Origin: Cliona cf. orientalis
Taxonomy: Eukaryota > Porifera > Demospongiae > Clionaida > Clionaidae
Length of the DNA: 64,000 nucleotides
Direction of reading: 5' to 3'
Assembly (NCBI GenBank): GCA_963930775.1
Contig: OZ005690.1
Location: 5,936,225 to 6,000,224 of the forward strand
Part shown: positions 21,000 to 32,870 of the stretch, piece by piece
How positions within the stretch are numbered: position 1 is the stretch's first letter
Layout: each line of letters begins with the position of its first letter
Notes under the pieces: model-generated
Databases searched by the model: none
Told to the model about the DNA's origin: nothing
What the model saw: the letters and a program-made list of their open reading frames with translations, nothing else
Program-made: the position numbers and the translations under genes

Positions 21000-21720
21000 C
21001 TTGAGTAAGAGAGCAAACTGCTACTGTAGAATCTGCACCTTCACCATTAATTTTAATAAAGGGCTAATAATAGGCATACACCTCTATGGAGGAAGATATA
21101 TATGTTCATTACCCTAAATACCAATTAAAGTGCAAAAATAACCATCAAGACTAATCAATTTGCTCATTTTACCCTATAAAACTAATCAATAATCTCGATT
21201 TCACCCTACAAAACTATATAGTAATTCCTCCATACCCTGACCAGCTACTCCATCAAATTATACTAATCATTCACTGCCATGCCCCTCAATACTTTATTAC
21301 TATCTACAATGGTGCCTACAATACCTCATTAAAATCCATAAAAATGCCCTCATCACTTCCTTAAATCTTGATCCTACAATACTAATCAACCTTCCTCCAT
21401 AGGAGTGTATCCTCATTAATATCTGGAATAGCCCAGAGATGAGTGCACGTACCTTTGCAGTAGGTCTGCTACATGGGAACAATCCAAGCTCCTCCAGGCG
21501 TGAACATACCTGCTGTACTACTACCTCTTCTTCAAGCTATGGCACAAACAGATAGACACAACCTTCCCTAGCTCTAGCTCTGACTTCTTTGTTGATGGAA
21601 AAATTAATTTTGGTGTTATGGATGGTTCAGAGTGCAAGTACTAGCGCTAGCGGCGACCAACGATGCGCTGCGCCGCGTAAAGTGGGTGGGACCAATGACG
21701 TAACCGTTTCAAACAGGGCG
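21000..21720 (-). repeat. Right arm of the large inverted duplication, interrupted by a MITE
   Basis: Reverse complement of 19219-19605; split by the 347-bp MITE at 21070-21416. The arm ends about 90 bp upstream of the granulin start codon, so the granulin 5' flank is the duplicated sequence. Confidence 0.85.
21070..21416. mobile_element. MITE with 26-bp TIRs and TAATA duplication
   Basis: Imperfect TIRs share CTATGGAGGAAG and its complement; TAATA flanks both ends (21065-21069 and 21417-21421). The interior is AT-rich with repeated TAATCAAT/CCCTA motifs and has no ORF. Its absence from the left arm dates the insertion after the inverted duplication, or shows the copy was lost there. Confidence 0.8.
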
Positions 21721-21811
21721 ATCCGGAGGAGCCGGGGGACGTGGATACCGAGATTGATGAATATTTCCATAGTATGAAATCATATTTCGAGTGTTCCTCT
21801 GACAGAGCCAA

Positions 21812-22476
21812 ATGATGCGTCTTTCTTTCTTTGTAGTAGTTTCATTGGTGGCTATTGCCAACTGCCATCCGCTCCAATTTCTAAAAAAGGTACTATGCGC
21901 ATGCCATATCATTCATGGCTATTAACTTAATTATACTGGATTTCCTCGCAGAACGTGGCAGTGTGTCCCGACGACCAACTAAGCAAGTGCCCAGATGGAA
22001 ATACGTGTTGCAAGCAATCAAGTGGCCAATACGGCTGTTGTCCACAAGAAAATGGCGTGTGCTGTTCTGATGGTGCGCACTGTTGTCCCGCTGGCTACAC
22101 GTGCAACCCCGATGCAACTTGTTCCACTGAGCGGCCTCAGGATATAGTCTGTCCTGGGGGAAAGATTTACTGTCACGACAACACCACCTGCTGCCTAGGC
22201 GCGAAGGGAGATATTATCTGCTGTCCCGGGCTCAACGCCGTTTGCTGCAATGACTACATACACTGCTGCGCCAAAGGCCAGACATGTAACGCTACAGGAT
22301 ACTGTTTCAATTGCAATGAAGAATCTGCAGTTCCATTTAGAATTGTTGGTCTCCAATCAACAGTGGATCATAGTGTTACTAGGTATAATATTCCTGCATA
22401 CAAGACATACCCTCCATTTAAGGCATCTGTGAAGAAAGAAAAGATTCCTCACGGTCGATCCCCCTCTAGTAAATGA
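21812..22476 (+). CDS. Two-domain granulin/progranulin-like secreted protein
   Basis: Exon 1 (21812-21889) and exon 2 (21952-22476) join through a 62-bp GT-AG intron in phase 0, giving 200 aa. Residues 1-18 are a hydrophobic signal peptide ending ANC. Domain 1 (Cys31-Cys83) and domain 2 (Cys93-Cys144) each carry the complete 12-cysteine granulin pattern with four CC pairs. A 50-residue basic tail (PFRIVGLQ... to KKEKIPHGRSPSSK) follows. Granulins are secreted Cys-rich beta-hairpin stacks made from progranulin; in vertebrates they act as growth factors and in lysosomes. Two repeats is short compared with the 7.5 of vertebrate progranulin but common in invertebrates. ATG 21812 is followed at once by a second ATG at 21815; either could start. 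Confidence 0.93.
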
Positions 22477-22917
22477 GTTGCTGCATAAAGGCACCAGTTT
22501 GAACTCTAACCACTAACTATTGATATTAGATCAAGAGGGTTAAACACACTGTAGCATATACACATGTGTACACGGTACTGCTAGTTATAGTCCAGTTTTC
22601 GTACTATAAATTGTGTAATGTTTGTAATTAAGACCATAATTATGGTAAAATGAAAGTAGAGTATCTGACAATGTTTTAATATCTAGGTATATAGAATTGA
22701 TAAAAAGATTTAGGTTGTTTACAGTAGTCATTGGTCCAACGAATATCCCATACAGTACAGCAATTGCCATACAAGTGTCACAGTGGTGCAACCCAATGCC
22801 ACTAGAATCCTTGGAAATGTGCAGAGTGGTCAGCCTGAATGTCTGACATGCAGTTAATCTAATAAGTGGCTACAACCATGGAGCTATCTGTAGAAATCTA
22901 AGCTTGCAGTTAGTATG
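22477..22917. other. Granulin 3' flank, no gene seen
   Basis: AT-rich non-coding sequence; short ORFs lack support. Confidence 0.5.
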
Positions 22918-23051
22918 TTTCAAGGCTCCATGAAACTGGTGGCCAGGTGTGTCTTGAATTATGTTTCTGGTGAAACCTTGCATGTCCATGGCCACACTTT
23001 AGATATAATTGACTACCTAAACATATGTCGCAGTATGTACGGTGCACCTTA
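22918..23051 (+). repeat. Direct repeat, copy 1
   Basis: About 130 bp shared with 23899-24026, including CATGTCCATGGCCACACTTT and TGTCGCAGTATGTAC. Diverged by scattered substitutions. Confidence 0.8.
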
Positions 23052-23171
23052 CTACCTATAGAGGATAAGTATTGTACACAGTGTGGCTGTATATTATATA
23101 TGTACAGAATTGCATGCCAAACATCACCAAGTGATACATCATAGGTATTCAATGAGTCTGCTAACCTCATC

Positions 23172-23438
23172 CAGTGGCGTAAGAAGATGATTTTGAACAG
23201 GGGGGCTGTAAATAAAATTGTGCGCAAAGCGCGCAAAAATTTTTTTGGATCACACGATACGCCTTCAAGCCATGCCATTATTATGCTAATTTGGCTGTAA
23301 AGTAGACTTTGCATCACAAATCTGAAGATGTCAAGGCAGCTAGTAGAGTAAATATCTTCCTAGGTTTAGGCCCACTTAGTTGACAAGATGGGGGGGCTAC
23401 AGCCCCCCCCCCCCAGCCCCCCTGCTTCTTACGCCAGT
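23172..23438. mobile_element. GTGGCGTAAG-ended MITE
   Basis: Ends CAGTGGCGTAAGAAG and CTTCTTACGCCAGTG. Interior includes GCGCAAAGCGCGC and long C/G runs next to the termini. Same family as 38408-38880. Non-coding. Confidence 0.8.
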
Positions 23439-23683
23439 GTCATACCCAGGGGCTAGTCTTGTCCTCAGACCCCTGGGGACAAGGCTAGCAGTGTAGCTAC
23501 CTCACGGTAGTGAAATGAAGGTTGGGCTGATCTATGGCAGTGCTGTATGTAGACGGCATTTCTTCAAAGGCAATAGGCAAACCATACCCTGTCAAATATC
23601 CTGGAGCTGTTCTAGAACATCAGCTCAGAAGCCTTCCGTAGTCTGGGTACTGTATTTGCCTATGGCCCAGCAGTGAATCAAGT

Positions 23684-23870
23684 CATGGAGTCATTGTCTT
23701 CAACTTGTGACAAATGCAGGAATAATGCATGCATGCAAGTTTCAGCACTGCCAGCAGGCATTGCTATAGTAGTCTTTGACTCAAGCTGTGTAGCTAGCAA
23801 GTGGAATGGAGGCTGATCTAGTGCTGTAAATTTCCAGCATTTGTTACAAGTTGAAGACAATGACTCCATG
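23684..23870. repeat. Inverted repeat with 34-bp arms
   Basis: Arms 23684-23717 and 23837-23870 (CATGGAGTCATTGTCTTCAA and its complement) differ at about one position; spacer about 119 bp. Non-coding, unassigned. Confidence 0.8.
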
Positions 23871-23898
23871 AGAAACCTAAGCCTTACAATTATGTGTT

Positions 23899-24026
23899 CC
23901 AAGGGCTGAAGCTGGGCCAGGTGTGCCTTGAAATGTTTCCGGTGAAACCTTTCATGTCCATGGCCACACTTTAGATAACTGACTACCCAACCATATTATG
24001 TCGCAGTATGTACAGTGCACCTTACT
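23899..24026 (+). repeat. Direct repeat, copy 2
   Basis: Partner of 22918-23051, about 0.98 kb downstream in the same orientation. Confidence 0.8.
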
Positions 24027-25607
24027 AAAGTCTAGTAGTGATGATGTTATTAAAAATGCTCTTCATGACCTTATATGGGGTCATGATGGTGCAAAATAGG
24101 TTATTGCCTCACAGCATGGGGTGCATGTGTACTTGATAAAGTGTGCCTGTGATCTCAGTAAACCCTTGACTTACTAATAGTATGCAATAAAACAAATGGT
24201 AGGCCTTGTACTGGCTGCATGTCTGCACTGCATGGTACACCATATGACATATCTTTCATTAACTTATGATTGCCAGTAGTGTATGGCTATACGAGTATTA
24301 TGCTTCCTCTCAATGCCCCTGGCCCCGGGACCAATGTGTCCTGGAACAGGATGTACATCATGTGCATGTAACAACTAGATGCAAACACTGCATGCATGAT
24401 GGTTTAATACCCATTTGTGAGGTTGGAGTTTAGGAATGTGCGCATGTAATGTATGAGTGATACATATGGACCAATAACTAATATCATATGCCAGTGATCA
24501 TGAGTCAAGTATTTCACAAATTAAGTATATGTGCACTTACTAACCAAAATTGAAGAAGACTTTCTTTAATCAGTATGATAATACAACCACTATAGATCAT
24601 GCAGTGCCATATTTCTCTGGAAGGAAATTTCCCACACTGTACCATGGCTGTATGAAAGCCAGAACATCAATGCAATACCACTGAGCAACCATAAAAAGGT
24701 TAAGTTAGTTAGTGTGAAAGAAATGACGAAGATGATTTACATGCATTGACACACATCTCACTTTGATGTTGCTTATATAATACAGAGTATAGATCCAAAA
24801 ATGCCGACACGATATGCATTATAATATGTTGTTCAGACCCAACATTGGCGTCCTTAGACTATATAGTGAACCCTAACAGCTCAAAAAAGCAAGATTTGTA
24901 GCACTTGAGGCAAGTATTATGCACAGAAGCAAAGAGAAGAAGTTTTGCATAGTTTCCAGCACATCAGAAACACTAACTACCCTTAATTGTATCTACATCT
25001 CAAGATCTGGCGATTTTCATGCCGACAGACAACAGACGATATAAATGAATTTGTTCATTGAAGATTGCTTAATGTTAGAGACTCAAATCTAATAGTTCAG
25101 CATTGGGTAAAGTAGGAAATGCCCCATTTCTTACAATATCATATGCAATGCCCAAGATAGGAATAAACTTCTGAGTGGAGGAGACATCTTCATGGCTATG
25201 CCAAGAAGACATTCACATTTGATTTCTGAGACATAATAATTTAGTTGGATATGTTTGCATGGATTCCTACTTCTTCCTCCCTATAATGAATACATGATGA
25301 TGGAGATTTCCCTGATATTGAAGTACACCCAGAGGCATAATTCTTAATTAGCTATACATAAGGAGTTGGAGAATAATAAAGCCATAGAGCCCCCCTATCT
25401 CCTCTCTAAGTCTAACTTCTACATGCAGGTAATTTCTTTGTCAATAATAACAGGTCTCTTCACTACAGTCTCCAACTATTCCTTGGCAATAGACTGACTT
25501 GTGGTCTTCGTCTTCCCTGTCTTTAAAGGGAAGCTGTCCTCCAATTTGAAATGGTAGTGATACCCGCCTCCATGTGAGCCAATAGCGATCAACCCTTTTC
25601 CTGAAGT
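24027..25607. other. Gene-poor stretch, nothing recognised
   Basis: AT-rich, no ORF of interest, no clear repeat structure. Confidence 0.5.
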
Positions 25608-25931
25608 CTATATATACCACAGAAAGTGACTAGCTATAATTCCTGTGGATGTCCAGAAGGATGTGGAAGGTGGACTTTCCTTGTCCATGTCATAAAACTC
25701 CCCAATCACTACGAGAAAAGGGAGTATATAACCAGAGAGAGTGCCTGGCATTATGAGACGATAGGCAAGGGGCTGTACTAGCAAATCACACCCACTATAT
25801 GGGACATTTATGTGTTTAGCAATTTCTGTCAATATCTTGTGATCCTTTAACCTACGGTTTCTTTTGTGTGGCATTGATACATCTATCCACTTGACAGTAG
25901 TGGAGTTTTCGGCGAGATGATACACACACAC
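25608..25931 (-). CDS. Hypothetical 107-aa ORF
   Basis: Open frame on the minus strand with varied amino-acid content (AENSTTVKWIDVSMPHKR; LIMPGTLSGYILPFLVVIG). It may be an exon of a larger gene or a relic; I find no partner exon and no family match. The upstream end runs into a (CA)n tract, so the start is uncertain. Confidence 0.25.
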   Translation of the reverse strand: MCVYHLAENSTTVKWIDVSMPHKRNRRLKDHKILTEIAKHINVPYSGCDLLVQPLAYRLIMPGTLSGYILPFLVVIGEFYDMDKESPPSTSFWTSTGIIASHFLWYI

Positions 25932-26154
25932 ACACTCATGAAACTTGTGTCTCTGGGCTGCTGGTTGTCATGGTTTTTTACCAGTGTCAACAATGGATCA
26001 GGATCACGTTCTAGCTGCCATAGTACTGTGCTTACTGTGTTGAGACTAAATTGACTTGGCATCTAATCACGAGTCCTCAGTTCCTCCACCCCCATGCAGC
26101 CCTATACAAACACTCCATCATTTATGTACATTGCAATACATTTACTCAAAGTTG

Positions 26155-26365
26155 AGAAGACAATGCTACTAGCTATATCAAGCAGCTCACTCGATTTTCA
26201 TCAGACACTCTAAGATCTAGCTAGGATGTTATGGTGCATGGTGGTGGTGGGGGGGGGGGGGGGGGATGGCCAGGGGTTTGAGCAACTGTGAATTAACAAT
26301 CACCTCTGAATGTTAGCGAGCTGTTGCTACAAGCCTCGTCACAAGCAGCTATAGCTAGCTACCCA
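26155..26365 (+). repeat. Direct repeat copy 1 with G-run
   Basis: Shares with 26425-26612 the order TTTTCATYAGAYA, a G-run, ACAATCACCYCTGAATGTTAG and ACAAGCAGCTATAGC. The two copies are adjacent and diverged. Confidence 0.7.
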
Positions 26366-26424
26366 TGCAGTACTTAATCCATACTCAATTCATCACTTAA
26401 TAAGCTAGCTAGCTACCACATTTT

Positions 26425-26612
26425 CGATCACCAACACACAAAGATTTTCATTAGATAGTCTAAGACCTTGCTAAAGGTCCTATGGTGGTGGGGGGGGGGG
26501 GGGAGGGTGGTGGGGAGGGGAGGGGCTTGAGCCACATTGATCATAACAATCACCCCTGAATGTTAGCCATGCCGCGGCAGTGGAAGCATTGTTACAAGCA
26601 GCTATAGCCACA
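26425..26612 (+). repeat. Direct repeat copy 2 with G-run
   Basis: Partner of 26155-26365. Confidence 0.7.
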
Positions 26613-27402
26613 GTAGTACAGGAAGTGAAACCAGCCACATGCCAATAATATTTAGCAGTGTTTCGTAACTGAAAATGTTTCATAACTTGCCATATAGCTA
26701 GCTAGCTAGGGGCCAGCCAGTAGTATGTAGACAAGTCTCATACCATCGCCTTGAGGAGCTAGGGTTAGAGCATCTAATCGAAACGTTGGCAAGATAAGTT
26801 TCTTGTGATCAAGTAACCTGGGGACAAGGTCAGTTAGTGACAAAAGGTCAGATTCAGATAGAGATATTTAAGCATGGAGGACACTTCTGACACTCTGCAA
26901 CCAGAGAGGATGGATGTCAGAAGCTTCACACATCACCATCTTCCACTCTGGGCTTTTTGGATGGTGGACCTCCATTTTGTTGTACTACAGAGCTCATGCT
27001 CTCATCTAGATAAAGTTTACTTTTTGTCAATAGGAAATGCTGTATCTGAAAATCACGAGACTATCCTTATAGTTACATACAAAATGGTATCAGTGATGTC
27101 GTTTATAGAATAGTCACTAGACCCTACCTCAATTTAAAATGACTACCTTGTTTTTGCTACAGTTGTGTGCCATGTTTGTGCTCTAATCTACTCTTGCACT
27201 CATACATGTACAATAATTAACACATGCACGTGTACACACATGCATGTACATGTATATTACAGTCATTATTTTCATGCACGTATGTAACACATGCACGTGT
27301 ACATTCGTTCATGCACTTGCAGTGCTTCGAGGTTCAAATCTAACTGCCAAAGATCCTAATGGTATGCATTGTTTCTGTGGCATCAAATCTGTAGGACATA
27401 GA
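26613..27402. other. Intergenic, no gene seen
   Basis: Contains alternating ACATGCACGTGTAC-type purine/pyrimidine runs near 27215-27310. The ORF at 26874-27113 has no support. Confidence 0.5.
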
Positions 27403-27757
27403 TAGGGACACGCACATTATGCTATTTAAAGTTCCTATTATGCTATGCTCTAATTCCAACACCAAGCCAATTATGCTCATTGTTTTGTACCTATTATGCT
27501 CTCGGTTCTCTCAATTTTAGCATTTTGATACTAATTTTATTCGGAAACTTGTACCTTACAAAAGCTTTATTTCATAGAAAAGACAAGCTACGGCCATACT
27601 AAACTATGTTATACTCACTAAACGTTAGAAAAGTACTATGTACTTGATCGATTACCTGGCTATCTTATAATTTAACCCTATTATGCCAGCATTATGCCGG
27701 CATAACAAAACCACCTATTATGCCCAAAGCAATGCCAGCATATTGTGCTTGTCTCTA
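27403..27757. repeat. ATTATGC-rich MITE-like element
   Basis: ATTATGC or its close variants occur at least seven times; the ends (GACACGCACATTATGC and GCATATTGTGCTTGTC) are complementary with a few mismatches. Non-coding. Confidence 0.55.
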
Positions 27758-28019
27758 GACATAGAGTGTAATGGTTACCATCATAGAACAACTAACTACT
27801 CTGCCAGAGTTCAGCCATTACCAAGGATACAAGGGTGAATCTGATGTCACTATATCATATTAAAGCAAAGCCCTCCTTGACAAAACCACTATATTAAATG
27901 TTTAACCCGTACACTACGCGAAGCTACTTGTAAACGAAGAGAAAAAACATGAAGACAGATGCTGGACACCTATGAAGATTTGTTTGTGTGTGTTGACTCT
28001 TTAGCTTTGATATTCAGAC

Positions 28020-29250
28020 TTAAACAATGTGGTTTCTTCTGTCTCTTTGCCTTAGGAGGAAAATAGTTGGGTTCACTATAAGTGGACGTTTAGTAGGCCT
28101 TCCCTGTGGTGCCCTTTTGGTTCCTCTTGGTAGGCCTTTCCTCCTCCTCTGTATGCCACCAGTGTTTGTTTTGATATACCTTCCGATATGTCCTCTTGCC
28201 TTAACAAATCCTGCAGTGGAAATACAATAGTTTCAAGCTTGTATTAAATTTTGCTAAGGCAATGTCACAGGAACTCACTGTCTGGTCGTCCAAAGTTGTG
28301 GAGTGCATATGTAATAGCAGGGGTGGGAGAGTGAGACTCTTTCATTGCATTGTATGTTCGGATGAACTTTGTCACTCCAGACAAAAAATTGTGATCAGCT
28401 TCTCCAAGTCTACTCATAATATCACTTGTAATTTCACTAAGTGACTCCTGCAAATGGCTAAGTTGTTCTTGCCATGGGTCTTCACTGTCGTATGTATTAA
28501 TGTTATCACTTACATCCTAATCCATACCACTTTGTGGACTGTCTTTGTGGGTACATGTATTTTCATCATCCTGTGTAGTATTCAATAATTGGCAGCTGTT
28601 GAAACCAATTTCAGGTCTAGCTCTTTTGTACCAGTGTCACTTAAATCAGCGTATAACTCTGCTTCCATGACATAGTGACTTCCTCTAGCAATTGTAACAA
28701 ACAATTGTCTTGTTGCTTTACAGTGAATAGGCACTATATTAAGTGTTGCAATCTTGAAACGCTTTGCTATTGCTGCCTGATGTTTGCATGCAGCACCTGT
28801 TTGTCCTACAGAGCATGAGCACATGCAGAGCTCCATACATAATCCAGGTCACCAATATCCTTAATTGTTTGGTACATGATGTATACTGAATCTCTGATGT
28901 GTTTGACTTCAGTAATAGTTTTTTGTAGTTTTTCCAACTCTCTATAGCGAAGTGTTAGTCCTGGTCTGTGCCGACTATGTGCTATGTCAAATAAACTGTT
29001 CATATAATACATTTCCATCGTACTTGTCACAAACTGAAACATCTGAATCAAGTTATAAGCTTTAACCCTTCCAAACACAATTTCTTTGATTATCCTGATT
29101 CCAGCCTCGGTAGAGTTGTTGGTATTGTTACCTTGAGTCATATCATTCAGGCGATATGAGACTGCCCATTCCTTTCTTCTCTGCCAAAAGTTTTCTAACC
29201 TTTGTGCCAGCAATGGATATCGCTGTACATAACTGTCAGGATAAGCAGTA
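28020..29250 (-). pseudogene. MULE-type transposase C-terminal fragment with SWIM zinc finger
   Basis: Minus-strand frames read YVQRYPLLAQRLENFWQRRK, then MTQGNNTNNSTEAGIRIIKE, then, after a frameshift near 28830, a SWIM finger (CMCSCSVGQTGAACKH) and IVPIHCKATRQLF. Beyond stops comes a C-terminal ITYALHNFGR block and a Lys/Arg-rich tail. This order matches Mutator-like transposases and related SWIM proteins. The N-terminal catalytic part is absent; the fragment abuts the CPTW/TM gene at about 29250. It lacks visible TIRs. Confidence 0.75.
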
Positions 29251-29985
29251 GTGGATACACAGCAACAGCATATTCAAGTATCAGTACCTGGGGAGTGGTT
29301 ATCTTTGGATGTAGACAGATAGAGCAAAAAAAGCTACGAAAAAAGTCAAGGTTCCAAACTGCATACATAGCTATCACCAAATCAAGTAAATATTTATATA
29401 TGATGTGTGGGATCTGATTGAAGGAATAAATGTGCCGCAATGATGCTGTTGTTGCAAAAAGCTGGCTGACAAAAATATAGCTGTTCAGTGTTGATGAAGT
29501 GGCAGAGATTCTCAGTACAATCATAAATACGTAGAAAAATGTTAGTGGGAAAAAGGCAATTACAGTAATAAATTTGACCCAGCCATAGCGGAAATCTTCA
29601 CACTTGACACATCCCAGGTAGTAGGAATAGACAGGGAGGGTGTAGTTATCCTCACACTGTCCACAAAACTGACCTTTTCGATACATAGATCTACTTTTTT
29701 ATATGTGACTGTTAATTTGCTCGGCAGTGGTTGACCAAAATCATGACCTCTGTAAGGACAAGTTCCAACAACTATAGTATTCAGCTTCTCGCTGTAAGAG
29801 ATGCAATAGTATGGAGCAAGATGGACCTCTAATGTATTTGGATCACAATAGACAGCATCTTTGAGTGAGTCACCACACAAACATTCATGCTGTGAGCTAG
29901 ACTTGTTGGGATGTGTCCATGTAGGACAGGTACACTGTCCAGAATTAACCCAGATAGCTAACAAGAGACCAACTATTAGAAGCAT
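29251..29985 (-). pseudogene. CPTW-domain multi-TM surface protein, N-terminal half
   Basis: From ATG 29985: signal peptide (MLLIVGLLLAIWVNSGQC), then a Cys-rich ectodomain starting CPTWTHPNKSSSQHECLCG with VVGTCPYRGHD, then FCGQCEDNYTLPVYSYYLGC leading into membrane segments (FITVIAFFPLTFFYVFMIVL and others). A single frameshift near 29690 separates the ectodomain from the TM part. The frame breaks inside EYAVAVYPLL at about 29251, where MULE-like sequence begins. The family (Cys-rich CPTW and CGxCxxNYTLPVYS blocks, then about eight TMs, often behind a beta-helix) is expanded in sponges as I recall it; function unknown. The missing C-terminal half may be 35245-36192. Confidence 0.75.
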
Positions 29986-30042
29986 CTTTACATGTATACT
30001 AGCATGATACACTACTACTGCTACAACATCAATATACAGCAC

Positions 30043-32565
30043 TCTTGATTCTTTAACTATTGGAGAGTATGGTGCAGATTCAGCAAATTCAGCTCACATA
30101 TTAATTTTTATGTTATGTGAACTACCATGTAGTGAACAATGGTAATTGATATAAATATGGACTCCGTTTACTAATGCTGCTGAATCCATTAAAACTGCTG
30201 TGTGTTTAATTTGTATGCGTGGCGCTGTTGACACAACTGTAGATGGTTATTACTATAGCAAAATTATCAGTCATAAAACTTGTACTAAATATGTATCATG
30301 AAGAGATACATGCCAATATCAAATACAGGTCATGTATTGGAGCAGTTGCCAGTGGACTATTGCATAGAGACCAAGAATAATGTTTGTTGGCCATTACTTA
30401 GCAACCAATTTGAAAGTTTTTTATAGGAAAATTTCCGGCTACCAGAGGGGTGTCCGTGATCTGGTGTTGAACACACCTATAGTTCTTCTCCCTAGTAGGT
30501 GCTTGCAATTATGCTGCCATCAAAAGGAGGATGATTGTTGTCATGGATGAATGATATGAGTTTGAATTACTTGCCTTCAGCATGTTTACATTAGGAAATC
30601 CAAAGCAATATACTTAGAGTAAAAGAATACAAAGAGGGATGTGTAACCTCTTGAATGTGACCAGGATTCTCACAGTTGAGGATTATGTAGCCTCAGTCCA
30701 GAATGCCAAGATATTTAGCTTTCCTCTGAAAACTCATGAACTCTTGACACCAATCATATGGGTTGATTCAGAGAGACTTGAAGGTATGCTGAGACTGTGC
30801 AAGAGACTCAGCTAGTTGTAGAGGAGCAGTAGTGCTCTTTAAAGTAGAACATGGTTGCATATTGTGCTATATATCAGGACAAGGTCTTAAACCTTTCCTG
30901 TTTCTCCTTGTCTATATACCAAGGTGGGAAAGTATATACGCCTGACCACACATTGGTCCAGGGCTACGGACAGTGAAACTTCACTGCTACAATAGTATAG
31001 ACTCCATGAATTGTCTCAATCTTAAGTGGTGGATCAACCACCTACACCGACCAACAGTCATAGTACATGAGGCCTGTGGGCCAGCATAGTCTTACTCAGA
31101 GACTCTTCTTTAATCAAAGCATCCTCTCTTGTTTGATGTGGAACCAGGATTTGCATTCATGTAAAGATAAACAGTATAACAGCAGGTTAAGGCTACCTTG
31201 TCAGCTGTGAGATGCATGAACTGGATCCCACTTCCCAGTATGATAGCCAGGGGATATGTTTATATCAGCCGAACTCCTGCCAGGCAAACTGAATGTAGGT
31301 TGTGGACCAAGATCAATATTGAGCAGAGAGTGGAAGCTTGATCCAATGTTTTTTGTTTATCAACATTTAATGAATCTATGTCAGACTTGTTACACAGCAT
31401 CCAAACTGAAATCAGTAGCTAGGGTGTGACAGTGAGAACAGGACTGGAATCTTGGCTGGCAAAGTGTTGTCTGGTATTTGACAGCACTTGTCTTGGTCTC
31501 CTTTACCATGTCTGCATGGTGGAAGACTATACTTGTCATGATTGAATGTCCCAAGAAGCCCTTCTATTGGGATACTTTCTGCTGTGACTTTGATCAAAGT
31601 TTTAGACTCCTCAGATTCTAAAGAGGTCAAACCTGCAAGAGGGCGTCTTGCCTTGGTTATGTATACATGTATATGTTAACCCGGCTCAAATCTCAAAGTT
31701 GAGGTTTTTGAAGTTAGCTACATGAAGACCCAAGGACTGGAGTCCTCTCGTGCATATAGAAATATTGGCACTATCAGGTGCATGTCCTTGAAATCTAACT
31801 TGCACTTTCTGGATCACAAAAAAAAAAAAAAAATCACTGTCGGTGAATAGAGAGTGACTCTGGGCTAGCCATTGCAGTATACTGCTGCGTGGCTCCACAT
31901 GGGTAGGCAGCAGTTGTATATAGTCCTGAAGTTGTTTGGGTCCCTGATAGCTACAGTGGACCACTCCTTGGATCTTGAACTGTTTATGTATCTTCAGGTC
32001 AAGGACAAGCTTAGTCTTGATTTCCAGTGGTTTAGTATAAAGTTGTTGACAAAACCTCCTTTACTTAATCTTGTCTCTTACAATTTTCATGTAAGAGACA
32101 AGTTGCATTTTGTGGAAGTCCTTACTGGGGTGTCTATCTTCCTACAAGAAATATTCTTTTCATTCAACTAAATGTGTATATAGCAGGACCTCAAAGTATG
32201 TCTACTCCATTAACTCCAACTGTAAAGTGACTGATTTTTAAGCTATGTCAACCTTATGTTTTGTTGTAGTACGTTAATGTGTAATACATAATATTATGTG
32301 AATTGATATTGCATTTAGCACACTTATCAGATGGATACACAAACAGAATCTATTCAGGAAACTCTGTTTAAGCAAACCATTGCTGCAGAGGTCCTTAAGT
32401 GAGTCATCATTGCTGGCAGCCCATGAGATTCAGACACATACTTACAAGACACTTACAGACTCAAACACTCAGCACTGCTCGAACTGAACTTGCTGTCAAA
32501 CAACTACACCCTTTGGCTAGTTAAGAAACACTATTGTTGTCTACTACTTGTCACATGATTATATG
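30043..32565. other. Gene-poor stretch
   Basis: No gene recognised. A perfect 12-bp stem with 9-nt loop lies at 32070-32102 (CTTGTCTCTTAC / GTAAGAGACAAG). Minus-strand ORFs at 31412-31630 and 31686-31964 could be retroelement relics, but no catalytic motif is visible. Confidence 0.5.
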
Positions 32566-32716
32566 TCACACTCTTCCACCTGAGACTGCTCGAGCAGCAT
32601 GTTTCTTGAGCCTAGCCTCCTCAGCGGCTTTCTTGGCCTCTTCTCTCTCTTTTTTCTTCTTCTCTAGTAGTTTTCTTTGATCGTTCTCCTGTACAGGTTG
32701 GATAAACTCTCTCTCT
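32566..32716 (-). CDS. Orphan terminal exon, Lys/Glu-rich coiled coil
   Basis: After a candidate acceptor (GATTATAG at 32724-32717) the minus strand reads EREFIQPVQENDQRKLLEKK and on through charged helical sequence to AVSGGRV and TGA (32568-32566), about 50 aa. Codon choice and clean frame look real, but I find no upstream exon, and the region above is used by the plus-strand GPCR exons. Could be the last exon of an unrecognised gene or a relic. Confidence 0.35.
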
Positions 32717-32870
32717 CTATAATCACACATTTGTAATCAAGTTTCATTATTCCATAGCATTGTTTGTCTTAAATTTTCAACTTGATTATCTCCATACAAC
32801 ATTCCCACATATAAAGCAATGTGGTCCATGTTCTACCTTCAAGTTTCACTTTATGCATATGTTACTCTAG

